Below are positions 35,136 to 52,770 of a stretch of DNA of 64,000 nt, in pieces. The notes under the pieces are model-generated. The model saw nothing but the letters and a program-made list of their open reading frames with translations. It ran no database searches and was not told the origin of the DNA. Each line of letters starts with the position of its first letter. The first letter of the stretch is position 1. The stretch is from Triglochin maritima (lineage: Eukaryota > Streptophyta > Magnoliopsida > Alismatales > Juncaginaceae): contig OY821789.1 of assembly GCA_963682175.1 (NCBI GenBank), forward strand, positions 4,216,001-4,280,000, read 5' to 3'. Both the position numbers and the translations under genes were made by a program.

Positions 35136-36685
35136 GTTTTCTAATTCAAAAGTCACAAGCTGGTTCAGTTTTTCTTCTTCTTTTGTTGGTGTTTTTTCCC
35201 CTTTCTTGGCTGGGTTTTACAACTTAATCCAGCGGTACCATTTCGAGTTTTGATTTTTTGTTCCTCTTATTATGGACGGTGTAGTCATTGTATGTGATTA
35301 TCAGGCACTTGGTTATATGTAAAATTGTGTATTATTGAGGCCAAAATATCAGATTGAAGTGGATTCTCCCTTTTCCACCTCTGCGAAAACTGACATTACA
35401 TAATATTGCATGACTAACGAAACATTAACTGTAGGACGAGAGAGACAGACGAGTGTAGTTAACGAATAAGTATAGGCATATACGCACATAGGAACGACGA
35501 AAAGATGCCACAGTCAGGGACTTCCTGTATATGCTTGCATGTTGCATAGCACCTTCAGAGAATTTCAGCTAGCTGATAACTCAAGCCAAAAGAACAGGGT
35601 AATGACAGTTTGATTCAATTGTCAGCATATTTAGTCACGATGATCTTTTGCTCTGATTTTGTATAAATACAGAATCGATACAACATGCAATGCCCATCTT
35701 TTCAAAATTAAATTTCATGAGTAAACACCTGTTTACAAAGCACCTGGTGATTAAGTACTCGGATTAGACCAAGGCGAGATTGTTTCACATATAAATGTGA
35801 CATTAGTGTAATGGAGATGGAAGAAGAAACAGCGAAGCCAGTCCATTAGAAATCTTTGGCTGTTTGTCACCAACAGGGTCTAAGATAAAAAAGAAGTCCA
35901 GATAAAGAATCAAAAACAAGATTTTAATTGACATAATCAATTGAGGAATATGTACATGCAACTTTGAAATGCCGATATGATTTTCAATAAGAAAAGAAAA
36001 CTGAGCTGTATGAATATCTGAATATGATAATCTAATGACTGCAAGTGTAGGTCAGTGATGTTATTGTTATGAATATCTGAATATGATAGTCTAAGACTCC
36101 AAGTGTAGGTCAGTGAATCTAAAAGGCCAATCTACGAATCAATCTTTCTGTTATGCGGAGGAGGGATGTGAACTAGATCCATAAAAGGCCAATTAACGTT
36201 GTCGTGGACTAAATTTCATTGGTACACCATATATATATATTACAATAAATATTCTCACCACAGTGTTTGAGCCGACTTTCAATATTTTTTTACTCATATA
36301 TGATATAGTGAGCAATAATGTGGGGTGCACAAGAATATGTTCAAAGCATATTTATTTGATAAACACATACAATAAAAGAATACATTCGTATATAGTTTCA
36401 TAGCTGTCTTTATCTAATCATCATCGATTCATCGGTTGCCATTATTGGCTGCCCTCGCGCAGAACGTGGGAGCCAATATAAACTCCAATTACTAGCTCAG
36501 AAAAACCAAAAGCTTGTGTGGTACTAAGTGACTCTTCCATGGCCAAGGTGTATTATCCTTCATTTTTTTTCTTCTTCTAATCTCAAGGTGGCTTCACATG
36601 TAAAAGAATATTAAATTTCGCTCGCCCACTGTTTAGTGGCGGCTAGATTTGCATCTGACGTATTTTTATGCACAAATCTGCTATC
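35136..36685. other. 3' UTR of CESA and intergenic region
   Basis: 1.5 kb without a recognisable gene. A short direct repeat of GAATATCTGAATATGATA occurs near 36011 and 36070. Confidence 0.5.
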
Positions 36686-36690
36686 TCTTG

Positions 36691-37543
36691 TGTAAGGAAT
36701 TAAAACCAATCCCAAATACGCATCGGAACAAAAATACGAATCCAATTGGCTAAACTTGAGAACAAAACGCAAATCTAAAATTCAAACCACACAAACACGC
36801 AAGATTTAACGTGGAAACCCAATGCGGGAAAAACCACGGACGACACAACTCAAATCCACTATAGAGAAACGTATTACAAGAGATGCTTACAGGAGACGCG
36901 AACGAACCGACGAAGAACCCGGCTCAAATCTCTCCTACCGAATCACAAGGATGCTCTCTCTCTCTTTTCTCTCAAGAACATAAAAGTGGACAATAGAAAT
37001 AACTGATAATACAAAGGGGACGAAATTGCCTTTATATATGAGGCCAAAACAAGTATAAGTTGCACCAAAATCGGGTGGAGTAATGTGCAAAACGTGGGCA
37101 GAACTGGGTCCAAACGGTCGACCGATCGGGTGCATCGGTCGACTGATCCAATAACTATATTCCAACGGTCGACCGAAATTGGAGTCTCGTTCGATCGAAA
37201 ATCGACAGTAACTTTTCTGGCTTGCGTGAGTGCATAATCGGTCGACCGTACACTTAAGTTCCGGTCGACCGAAATTCAACAGACACTTTTCTCCCAGCTC
37301 CTCGAACGTTTCCGGTTGACCGAATCCAAGGTTCCGGTCGACCGAAAAACAACAGTAACTTTTTGCCCAGCTCCAAACGTGTGCCCGGTCGACTGAATCC
37401 TAGACTTCGGTCGACCGAAAAACGACAGACACTTTTGCTGGGTAAATCAACACACGTTCGGTCGACCGAATCACTCCATCCGGTCGACCGATTGTCTGTT
37501 TTTATGCACGTATACTTTAAACACTTATTCAAGGTAAACAACA
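36691..37543 (-). repeat. 3' LTR of the Copia element
   Basis: On the minus strand it starts TGTTGTTTACCTTGAATAAG and ends AATTCCTTACA. U3 contains about twelve copies of CGGTCGACCGAA (37114-37491), followed at about 37040 by a TATA box (CATATATAAAGG). Confidence 0.92.
37114..37491. promoter_or_regulatory. U3 array of the palindrome CGGTCGACCG
   Basis: About twelve sites, nine of them perfect or with one mismatch, mostly arranged in pairs 20-35 bp apart. They lie 75-450 bp upstream of the TATA box of the LTR. The placement resembles repeated enhancer boxes of Tnt1-type U3 regions; the binding factor is unknown. The same array is at 43514-43891 in the other LTR. Confidence 0.7.
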
Positions 37544-37563
37544 ACAATCTCCACCTTTACCTT
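37544..37563 (-). other. Polypurine tract of the Copia element
   Basis: Minus-strand GGTAAAGGTGGAGATTGT immediately precedes the 3' LTR, the standard position and composition of a Copia polypurine tract. Confidence 0.8.
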
Positions 37564-37629
37564 GAATAACCCCTGTAACTCTTTGAAGGAAACACTTCCT
37601 TCCTCATTGTGTCGTCGTCTTAGCTCCAC

Positions 37630-40425
37630 CTAATCGGAACTCAAACCAACCAAGTTCACGCATACCACGAACTTAGTCGAAATAACTGGCTTCGTCAACA
37701 TATCAGCCGGATTATCTTCAGTGCCCACCTTCTTCACCACCACACCTCCTTCAGCAACAACTTCCCGAATGAAGTGATAACGGACGTCGATATGCTTCGT
37801 CCTTTCGTGGTACATCTGATCCTTAGTCAGATGAATGACACTCTGACTATCACAATAAACAACCACTGTATTCTGACCTGGAATAAGCTCTCCAAATAAA
37901 CCTTTCAGCCAAAGAGCTTCCTTGATACCCTCGGTCGCTGCCATATACTCTGCCTCCGTTGTAGACAAAACAACAGTGTGTTGCAACGTCGCTTTCCAGC
38001 TAATAGTGGTGCTCCCAACAGTAAACACATAACCAGTCATAGATCTTCGTCTATCACGGTCTCCCGCGTAGTCGGCATCAACAAACCCCATTAATGAATA
38101 CGAAGATCGACCGAATTTCAGAGATAGCTTAGTTGTACCTTTTAGATACCGGAGAATCCACTTCACAGCTGACCAATGCTCCTTTTCTGGATTCGACATA
38201 TAGCGGCTCACCACACTGACCGCTTGAGCTATATCTGGACGAGTGCATATCATAGCATACATCAAACTGCCAACTGCACTAGTATAAGACACACGTGACA
38301 TGTATGCTTTGTCCTCCTCCTCATTGGGACACAAGTCTACCGAGAGCTTAAAATGCGCTGCGAGAGGAATTCTTTCAGACTTGACATTCTCCATGCCAAA
38401 ACGATGCAAGACTTTCTCAATATATTGCTGCTGGGAGAGAAACAAACTCTTGCATGTACGATCGCGACGTATCTCCATACCTAGAATCCTCTTTGCTGAT
38501 CCAAGATCCTTCATCTCAAACTCAGCCTTTAACAACTCCTTAAGCTCAGAAATTTTAGACTTGTCCTTAGCTGCTATCAACATATCATCTACATAGAGTA
38601 ATAACAAAACAAGAGAGCCATCTGAAAATACCTTTCGGTAAACGCAGCAGTCATACTCGGACCTGCTGTACCCATGTCCAACCATAAAAGAATTAAATCT
38701 TTTATACCATTGTCGAGGCGACTGCTTTAACCCATAAAGCGACTTCTTCAGCAAACAGAACTGATTCTCCTTACCCTCGACCACAAAGCCCTCCGGCTGG
38801 GACATGTAAATTTGCTCCTCTAATTCTCCATGTAAGAAAGCGGTCTTCACATCTAGTTGCTCCAACTCTAAATCATGAATTGCAACCAAACTCAACAAAA
38901 CACGAATAGAAGTATGCTTCACAACGGGTGAAAAAATATCACTATAATCCACACCCTCCACCTGACTAAAACCACGAGCAACCAATCGAGCTTTGTACCT
39001 CACATCTGAAATACCCTCGATTTTTTTCTTGAAGACCAATTTGCAGCTAACGACCCTTTTTCCTTTTGGAAGTTCTACCAACTTCCAAGTTTGGTTCTTA
39101 TGAAGAGACCCCATCTCTTCATTCATTGCACCCACCCAAGCAGCTGAATCGGGTGCCGAAATTGCCTCTGAATACTTGCTCGGCTCACCAGAGCCTCCAA
39201 TATCTTCAGCTGCACTAAGAGCATATGCAAGGACTGATTCGGCATATCTACGGGGTTTCTTGGTCAGCCGCCTCTCTCTGTCCCTTGCCAACAAATACTC
39301 TTCATCTTCCTCAGGTTTCGAACTCTCTCCTTGTGTCATACCGGTATCCTCATCAGCAGTCACTACCGGTGGCTCCACCTGAACTGGAGTCCCACTTGAC
39401 ACGGGAGTAGAAATAACAGTGTCTTTCCTGTAAGGTAACATAACAAGCTCATTAAAGACAACATTTCTTTCAACCATGAGCTTCTGAGATTCCTTGCACC
39501 ACAGACGATAACCCTTCACACCCAAATCGTAGCCAAGGAATATACACTTCAAAGACCGAGCATTCAACTTTCCTTGATCTACATGTGCGTACGCTGGACA
39601 ACCGAAGACTCTCAACTTGGACAAACCTGAAGCTCCACTTGTCCAAACTTCTTCCGGTGTTCTCATATCCAAAACGGTGTGAGGCGAACGGTTCACTAAA
39701 TAACAAGCGGTACACACTGCTTCTGCCAAAAAATCCTTAGTCAGGTCCGCATTCAGAAGCATACATCGAGCTCTCTCCAAGAGAGTTCGATTCAGACGTT
39801 CCGCTACTCCGTTCTGTTGTGGTGTGTGACGTACGGTTCGGTGTCTCACGATTCCTTCATCCTTGCAGAAATCGTTAAACTCTGAGGAACAAAACTCCAA
39901 ACCATTATCCGTCCTTAGAACCTTGATTTTCTTTCCTGTTTGATTATCAATCATAACCTTCCAGTGCTGAAAATTCTGAAACACATCGCTCTTCTGTTTC
40001 AGAATATAAACCCAAGTCTTCCTGGAGAAATCATCAATAAATGTGAGCATGTAGCGAGCTCCACCTTTTGATGGAACCTGAGAAGGTCCCCATAAATCAG
40101 AGTGGACATAATCTAAAGTAGCCTTGGTGGTGTGCTTAGCTGCTGAGAAGCTAACCCTCTTCTGCTTCCCCAAAACAAAAAATTCACAGAAGTCCAGACT
40201 GCCGATTTTCTGACTTCCAAACAAACCACGTTTGTTCAACACCGCCATGCCTTTCTCGCTCCTGTGCCCCAACCTCATATGCCAAAGTTGGGCATTCTCC
40301 TCACCAGACAATGATGACGCTACAGTTGCGTCACCCACAACAGTTTCTCCTTTAAGCATATAAAGCTTACTGGGCCCAAGCTTCTTCCCCTTCATCAGAA
40401 TAAGTGATCCTTTGGTGATGGATAA
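37630..40425 (-). CDS. pol: Copia polyprotein, C-terminal part: integrase, reverse transcriptase, RNase H
   Basis: An open frame of more than 920 residues on the minus strand. It has a GAG-pre-integrase region (LWHMRLGHRSEKGMAVL) and an integrase core with Asp in HSDLWG, Asp in RTDNG and Glu in NGVAERLNRT. The reverse transcriptase has GVDYSDIFSPVVKHTSIR and the active site YVDDM. The RNase H has VDADYAGD and STTEAEYMAA. The frame is uninterrupted, so the pol half looks competent. It is separated from its gag/protease half by the solo LTR at 40426-41917. The frame continues upstream of the first Met (about 40395) to the insertion point. Confidence 0.93.
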   Translation of the reverse strand, partial: LSITKGSLILMKGKKLGPSKLYMLKGETVVGDATVASSLSGEENAQLWHMRLGHRSEKGMAVLNKRGLFGSQKIGSLDFCEFFVLGKQKRVSFSAAKHTTKATLDYVHSDLWGPSQVPSKGGARYMLTFIDDFSRKTWVYILKQKSDVFQNFQHWKVMIDNQTGKKIKVLRTDNGLEFCSSEFNDFCKDEGIVRHRTVRHTPQQNGVAERLNRTLLERARCMLLNADLTKDFLAEAVCTACYLVNRSPHTVLDMRTPEEVWTSGASGLSKLRVFGCPAYAHVDQGKLNARSLKCIFLGYDLGVKGYRLWCKESQKLMVERNVVFNELVMLPYRKDTVISTPVSSGTPVQVEPPVVTADEDTGMTQGESSKPEEDEEYLLARDRERRLTKKPRRYAESVLAYALSAAEDIGGSGEPSKYSEAISAPDSAAWVGAMNEEMGSLHKNQTWKLVELPKGKRVVSCKLVFKKKIEGISDVRYKARLVARGFSQVEGVDYSDIFSPVVKHTSIRVLLSLVAIHDLELEQLDVKTAFLHGELEEQIYMSQPEGFVVEGKENQFCLLKKSLYGLKQSPRQWYKRFNSFMVGHGYSRSEYDCCVYRKVFSDGSLVLLLLYVDDMLIAAKDKSKISELKELLKAEFEMKDLGSAKRILGMEIRRDRTCKSLFLSQQQYIEKVLHRFGMENVKSERIPLAAHFKLSVDLCPNEEEDKAYMSRVSYTSAVGSLMYAMICTRPDIAQAVSVVSRYMSNPEKEHWSAVKWILRYLKGTTKLSLKFGRSSYSLMGFVDADYAGDRDRRRSMTGYVFTVGSTTISWKATLQHTVVLSTTEAEYMAATEGIKEALWLKGLFGELIPGQNTVVVYCDSQSVIHLTKDQMYHERTKHIDVRYHFIREVVAEGGVVVKKVGTEDNPADMLTKPVISTKFVVCVNLVGLSSD

Positions 40426-41917
40426 TGTAGGATCGTGTGGGTTAAGGGTCCACTAATCACTATTAATCTAATCCCTAACTAATCAAACAATAAACGCAGC
40501 GGAAACAAAATTTAAAAACTAGTAGGGAAATAACATGCAAACCACAAAGAGACTCGGCGTTTTTATAGAGGTTCGGCACCCCACCCGGGTCCTAGTTCTC
40601 TCTTGTAAGCTCTGCTCGACTCCGCGAGCTCCGCCTACGTCTTCACTATCCACTCCCCGTTCCGGGCCGGGAGAGAACGCCTTTACACCACAAGCAACGC
40701 GAACAACCCTCGCTTGCTTGAATTCTTCCTCTCACAATCCGAGAGGGACACTTCGGGCTTTCACCGAAGTCCTTGCTTCTTTTGACAACACTTGTAACTG
40801 AGTGGGATTCACTCTCTAATTGAGCACACTTTGAGTATGATGAGTAATTGATCAAGTGTGTGAAGTTTAGGCTTATAGAGTGTAGAAATGGGAGCTTTGA
40901 GGATTGAGGTTTCTCTCTAATGAGTTGGGACAATTGGAGTTGGAGAGTTGTTGTAACAACAAGTCTTGATCCTCTATTTATAAGCTCCTAAGGTATTCTA
41001 GCCGTTGGGGATAGATTTGATTGGGTTTTGTGCAAGATACACAAAGCAGAAAATCGGGCTGCAAATCTGTCCAGAAACGGTCGACCGAAACTAGTAAACC
41101 GGTCGACCGTTAACTTGATTTCAAAGAGAACGGTCGAACAAAAGAATATTCGGTCGGACAAACGAGCTAGAACTTAACTCTACTTAAGTGAATCGGTCGA
41201 ACCAAAGTATGGGGCGGTCGACCGAGAGGGGGATTCGGTTGAGACAAAGGTCAATCGGTCGAACGAGAAATGTGTCGACCGATAGCAGGGAATTTGGTTT
41301 CTGAAAATATGTTCAACCGGTCGACCGAAACAAGGTCTTCGTTCGACCGGTTACCGAATGTATTTTGGGGTTAAGTTTTGTTTTATACGAATACGACCGT
41401 TATAGGAATACGACAAGAAAAACGGTCATATGAAAATCCGGGATCGGTCGACCGAAAAGGTAGAACCGGTCGACCGATAGAGTTCGGTAAAATCACTGTG
41501 GAGAGTCTGTTATAAACCGGTCGAACTGAGAACTGGTTCGGTCGACCGATTCACACAGGAAGTCTGGGTTTAAGTTTATAAGTGATTTCCGACTAAGGTT
41601 TGGGTGATCTAATGAAGTCCAAATAAGGTGAAATTTTGTGTGTGACTTCTCTAAGGAACCTAGTGTGTATGTGATATGTTTTAAACTCTTGCATGCTCAA
41701 TTTACACATGTTCCTAAGACTCAAAATAAAATCAAGATTACAAGTCTTCATTTAGCTTTATTACAAATCTTGACTTGATTTCCTTCCTTCCATGAGTCTT
41801 GATCACCTGTAGAGGTTAGCACATGCAATATATATGCAATGCATATTGTGTGCTACTCTAATTAAGATTCAGTTGATTAAATCATCAAAACATAAGATTA
41901 AGGCCAAAAAGCCAACA
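40426..41917 (-). mobile_element. Solo LTR (SIRE/Maximus-like), 1.49 kb, nested in the Copia element
   Basis: On the minus strand it starts TGTTGGCTTTTTGGCC and ends CGATCCTACA, matching the start and end of the solo LTR at 3838-5337. CTATTTATA-type TATA box (minus TATAAATAGAGG) at about 40972-40983. CGGTCGACCGAA copies occupy 41078-41553, upstream of that TATA. Removing it with one 5-bp flank restores the gag-pol frame exactly, although the two 5-bp flanks differ (minus strand TGCAT and TTATC). Confidence 0.82.
41078..41553. promoter_or_regulatory. CGGTCGACCG array in the nested SIRE-like LTR
   Basis: At least ten perfect or near-perfect copies of CGGTCGACCGAA or its complement, plus half-sites GGTCGAACAAA, over 475 bp, ending about 95 bp before the TATA box. 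This is the same motif and position as in the Tork-like LTRs, in otherwise different sequence. Confidence 0.68.
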
Positions 41918-43029
41918 ATGCAGTCATCCTCACCACTGAATTTGTAGCCCTTTGCAGTCAAGCTACCTACTGAAATCAGATTCTTGCTCGCCTTCAGAAC
42001 ATGTCGCACATCCGATAAAATCTTGACTAGGCCATCATGGGTCCTCAATCTGGCAGAACCAATTCCTGCAACCTCGCACCTGTCACCATTGCCCATCACA
42101 ACCATTCCACTTGACATTGTTTCATAAGATGAAAACCAGTGTTTATTCGGAGTTAAGTGGAATGTACTGCCCGTGTCAATCACCCAACCGTCGGAAGCTT
42201 CAGAAGAACCTGTAGCTGCCAACACAAAATCAGAATCAGACTCTGCAACATTCGAACCTGATTGATCACCGCTACTAGAACCCCTTTGCTTCTCTCTGTT
42301 CTGTAGCTTAAAACATTCTGAAATCTTGTGACCCTTCTTCTTGCAGTAATGACAAATAATATCATTGTCCTTCGACTTGGTCTTAGAGGTGTTCTTTGAG
42401 AAACTCCTCTTTTTTCCCTTACCACGAGCAACAAGTGCCTCACTTTTGCTCGAATCAGAACCATCAGACCTCTTCTCCATATCAGATTTGGAGGAGAGTG
42501 CGTTTTTGACATCCGCAAGAGAGATGTCGGTCCTGCTATACATCATCGTCTCCACGAAGTGATCATATGAAGAACTCAACGAGCAAAGTAAAAGGATCGC
42601 CTGATCCTCATCAGAAAACCTTGCTTCAACCTTCTCCAAGTCCATGATGATTACATTGAAATCATCCAAGTGTTGCTGAAGGGAGATACCCGACTTCATC
42701 TTGAATAGGAACAACTTCTTCTTCAAGATAATCCGGCTAGCAAGTGACTTCTTCATGTAGACCTCTTCTAATTTCTTCCACATACTTGCAGCCGTCTTCT
42801 CCTTCAACACTTCTCTCAGAACTTCGTCGGACAACGACAACTTAATGGTTGACATCGCCTTTCGATCAAGCTTCTGCCTATCTTGATCGGACATTTCCTT
42901 TGGCAACTTATCCAAGCCCTCAAGAACGTCCTCCACCTCTTGCTGCACCAGAATTGCGTGCATCTTGACTTGCCACAAGCCGAAATTAACATCTCGGCTC
43001 AACTTCTCAATTTTCCAATTATTCGCCAT
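41918..43029 (-). CDS. gag: Copia polyprotein, N-terminal part: Gag and protease
   Basis: The frame starts at ATG 43029 (MANNWKIEKLSRDVNFGLW), about 50 bp after the primer-binding site, and runs about 370 residues until the nested LTR. It shows the Copia Gag region (LWQVKMHAILVQQ ... MWKKLEEVYMKKSLASRI), a CCHC zinc knuckle (CHYCKKKGHKISEC) and the start of the aspartic protease with WVIDTGSTFH. The frame breaks inside the region between protease and integrase, where the solo LTR inserted; as it stands it would add about 15 LTR-encoded residues and stop at 41869. Confidence 0.92.
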
Positions 43030-43078
43030 GAGTACTTGACAAAAGATCGACGAAAATTCCCTAAATTCGGACCCAAAT

Positions 43079-43090
43079 GCTCTGATACCA
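43079..43090 (-). other. Primer-binding site (initiator tRNA-Met)
   Basis: Minus-strand TGGTATCAGAGC, two bases inside the 5' LTR, complementary to the 3' end of plant initiator tRNA-Met as is usual for Copia elements. Confidence 0.9.
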
Positions 43091-43092
43091 GT

Positions 43093-43943
43093 TGTAAGGA
43101 ATTAAAACCAATCCCAAATACGCAGCAGAACAAAAACACGAATCCAATTGGTTAAACTTGAGAACAAAACGCAAATCCAAAATTCAAACCACACAAACAC
43201 GCAAGATTTAACGTGGAAACCCAATGCGGGAAAAACCACGGACGACACAACTCAAATCCACTATAGAGAAACGTATTACAAGAGATGCTTACAGGAGACG
43301 CGAACGAACCGGCGAAGAACCCGGCTCAAATCTCTCCTACCGAATCACAAGGATGCTCTCTCTCTTTTCTCTCAAGAACATAAAAGTGGACAATAGAAAT
43401 AACTGATAATACAAAGGGGACGAAATTGCTTTTATATATGAGGCCAAAACAAGTATAAGTTGCACCAAAATCGGGTGGAGTAATGTGCAAAACGTGGGCA
43501 GAACTAGGTCCAAACGGTCGACCGATCGGGTGCATCGGTCGACCGATCCAATAACTGTATTCCAACGGTCGACCGAAATTGGAGTCTCGTTCGACCGAAA
43601 ATCGACAGTAACTTTTCTGGCTTGCGCGAGTGCATAATCGGTCGATCGTACACTTAAGTTCCGGTCGACCGAAATTCAACAGACACTTTTCTCTCAGCTC
43701 CTCGAACGTTTCCGGTCGACCGAATCCAAGGTTCCGGTAGACCGAAAAACAACAGTAACTTTTTGCCCAGCTCCAAACGTGTGCCCGGTCGACTGAATCC
43801 TAGACTTTGGTCGACCGAAAAATGACAGGCACTTTTGCTGGGTAAATCAACACACGTTCGGTCGACCGAATCACTCCATCCGGTCGACCGATTGTCTATT
43901 TTTCTGCACGTATACTTTAAACACTTATTCAAGGCAAACAACA
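43093..43943 (-). repeat. 5' LTR of the Copia element
   Basis: 851 bp, about 97.4% identical to the 3' LTR by my count, with the same CGGTCGACCG array (43514-43891). Confidence 0.92.
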
Positions 43944-43948
43944 TCTTG

Positions 43949-44487
43949 TGTTATATATACGAATTTTGACAATAATACAAGCATGGGACGTCATCTCCAT
44001 GTCCAATTATTTGATAGCTTCGCCTACAGGCTACACCAAAACAAATTTGTTCTTATGATAACCAATCAGATGTTATTCTTATGTAAAATTATTCTGAATG
44101 GGCATTACTACCAGTACTATGAAAAAAAAGTAGATGCATTAGATAGGTAAGTTCAAATAAAATTCAAATGTGTATTATATCCACAAGACAAGCATAATTG
44201 AATAACACGATAGGATTGTCTTTATGAAAAGAAAAGGAGAATCTAACACCAAAAAACTCAAACTATCTCACGTGCTAATGCTTAGCTCGTGTTATCACAC
44301 CGAAATGTAAAATTATTAAGGCCCAAAGAAGTCTACGGTCTACCCAAGCGAAATCACACCGAAAAACACGGGACCATAAGCAGGAGCACAATAAAAAGCA
44401 CACAAACACCTCTCACTCCCCAACTGCTCTCTCTCTCTCTCTCTTCTCCGCTTGTCTAGGGTTTGGTTTCCGCTCGACCCGAACCCG
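43949..44487. other. Intergenic region and promoter/5' UTR of the aminotransferase gene
   Basis: No other gene. A CT-rich run (CTCTCTCTCTCTCTCTC) at about 44429-44446 lies in the presumed 5' UTR. Confidence 0.55.
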
Positions 44488-50676
<6,189 letters not shown>

Positions 50677-52770
50677 TTGGTTCTCATGATTTATGTTTCT
50701 TCGGAGGCATAAGTGGACTTCTAGTCTAGAAAAAAAGCATAATGGTGTTCTTATTGCCTGCCTTTGCATGATAATTTAGTTCACCAGTAATTTGTAATAC
50801 GAACGGATTATTCAAGGGCATCCAAACAATGTGCCCCTCAATTCTCGGGGCTGAGTTTTCTGTTTAATTTTGTCATATTTGTAATTCATATGCATGAGAA
50901 TCAATCATGTACTCGTACTTTGGAAATATACCATCCATTGTGACTTTTGTATTACATCCATAGTGTCATAAAAAATGTTCGTTGAAGTGGTTGTTCGTCT
51001 TTCCTGGTTAAGGTGTAAAAGGGCGTCCGAGGTGCTGCTCACCTCTAAAGTTTGAAACTGTTCTTTACCTTGGTGTCAGGAATTCAGGTTAAGAGAATCA
51101 GAATGCGTAAGGAAGTCAAAATAATTGAGAATTTATTAGTCTAGTTTGACATGGAATCGGTACTCGTGTTGGGGCTAATTGGATAAAATTTTATTATTGG
51201 TATTTGATCCCTTTTTAAGGGGTTTGAAATCTAAAAATGTCAACAATTTAGAGGGTTGAATAACACAAGAATTTCAAAATACATGCGAAATTCAAATGTC
51301 AAAAATTAAAATGATAAAAAAAATTAGGAGGACTAGTCGTGCGACCTTATTATCCCGTGGACTACCACTGTCGAGACGACTGGATTGTCATTTTAGAGGT
51401 GCATCAGATTGGTCTTCTTATAATAGCTGCATCAGATTTTCATCTCTGCATCCCATCGAAATTAATTGGTTTATGACCTCGTAGTAGTTTACCTTTGACT
51501 AAAGGTTACATTATGCATGAACAAATCTCTGTAGCATTTGCACTTCAAGACTTTCTTTCCTCCTACAACTTTTGTGAATATAAACGGTTCGTGATAGACT
51601 TTTTGACATTGAACTAAGTTCATAGAAAAAGTAATATGTTCAAGTACGAAAAATTCTTCTCCTCAAGTGTAAATGCGCTGTAGCAATGGTTTTATCTAAG
51701 AAAGACATTAATAGTAAGTTATTCAGTGGTACATCCGTATGTATTTGTCCACAATACATGTCTTATACTCTTATATAAAGTACAAAGTCCATATGTTTTG
51801 TTCCGCGAGTTTTACAAGACTACAAGCTTCAATCAACTTTGATAAAACTCCTAAACTCCTATCATCATAAAACATTCAACTACAACTTAACATCTTGGTG
51901 TAAATTGCATTAATTCCACTAACTATCAAATTTAAACACAAGTTGGATCCGGGGCCTTTCCGGTGAGGACTTGCGAGTTGCGTCGCACCTTGTCGAAATT
52001 AATAATCTACACAAACTGCCAATATGACTACCCTGGCAGTGGCAATGGAAGACATCTATGTCCATCTAAAAATACAACGAGGTCGGAAACACAAAATCTA
52101 AAACCCAAAGTCCTTCTCTACAATAGTTCGAAGTTTGAACCCGTCCATGATCCATCCGACTCCCACCCAACACCTCCCTTCTTCCTGACGCTTAACCCCC
52201 AAAAACAAAAAAAAGTCCCCAAAACGGCAAAACCCCCGTTCGGTAGACGTCTCCGTTGAATTCGGTTCACCAATCCCTCCAACCACCCCACGAAAGCTAC
52301 GTCCCCTTCCTTTCCCTCCAAGCATGGGCACCAAACTCGGCTTCCACTTCAATCCTCCCCATTCCGGAGTTTTTGCGTACATTTGTTCTATTCTGGTCGT
52401 TGCGATGCCCACCTCAGGGGTTGGTGGTGTGTTTGGGTCGCAAAAGGTTGTGGAGTCTTCGAGTAGGTTTTTTAGACCTGGAGAGTTGGTTTGGATCAGT
52501 CCTCTTCTTGTTTGGTTTAAGAAAGGTGGAATCTTTAGTTGGATTTTGTGGTGTTTAAGTGGGAAAGGTGGAGTTTGTTTGCTTGAAATGCTCGGTTTTG
52601 GGGGTTTTGGAAGTGAAGTGAGATAGTTGGAGGCCAAAGTAGTTTGTGTGCTTGGTTTGTGAAAGATGGAGTCTTTGGTTGGATTTTGTTGTCTGTAAGT
52701 AGAAAATAGGAGTTTGTTGCTCGATTTCCGATTTTGTGGCTTCAGGTAGCGAGATAGTAATTCGCTAGTG
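50677..52770. other. Intergenic region and 5' leader of the O-fucosyltransferase gene
   Basis: No coding region is supported. 52250-52700 is less AT-rich, with splice-like and T/G-rich stretches, and probably holds the 5' UTR and a leader intron of the downstream gene. The minus-strand frame at 52098-52637 is Pro/Lys-rich and unlike any family I know. Confidence 0.5.

Larger units (their letters stand above)
36691..43943 (-). mobile_element. Copia LTR retrotransposon (Tork/Tnt1-like), 7.25 kb, nearly complete
   Basis: A 5-bp duplication TCTTG flanks it (36686-36690 and 43944-43948). LTRs are 36691-37543 and 43093-43943, TG..CA on the coding (minus) strand. I count about 22 substitutions and one 2-bp indel in 851 bp, mostly transitions, so about 97.4% identity. 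A tRNA-iMet primer site and a purine tract border the LTRs. gag-pol is open except for a nested solo LTR at 40426-41917. The order protease-integrase-RT-RNase H places it in Copia. Confidence 0.93.

Noticed and set aside
40535..40933. Short frames inside the nested solo LTR
   Set aside because: They lie wholly within LTR sequence (R/U5 part) and match no protein family.
52098..52637. Minus-strand frame of 179 codons before the O-fucosyltransferase gene
   Set aside because: Low-complexity Pro/Lys-rich composition with no recognisable domain; the interval fits a 5' UTR and leader intron of the plus-strand gene better.
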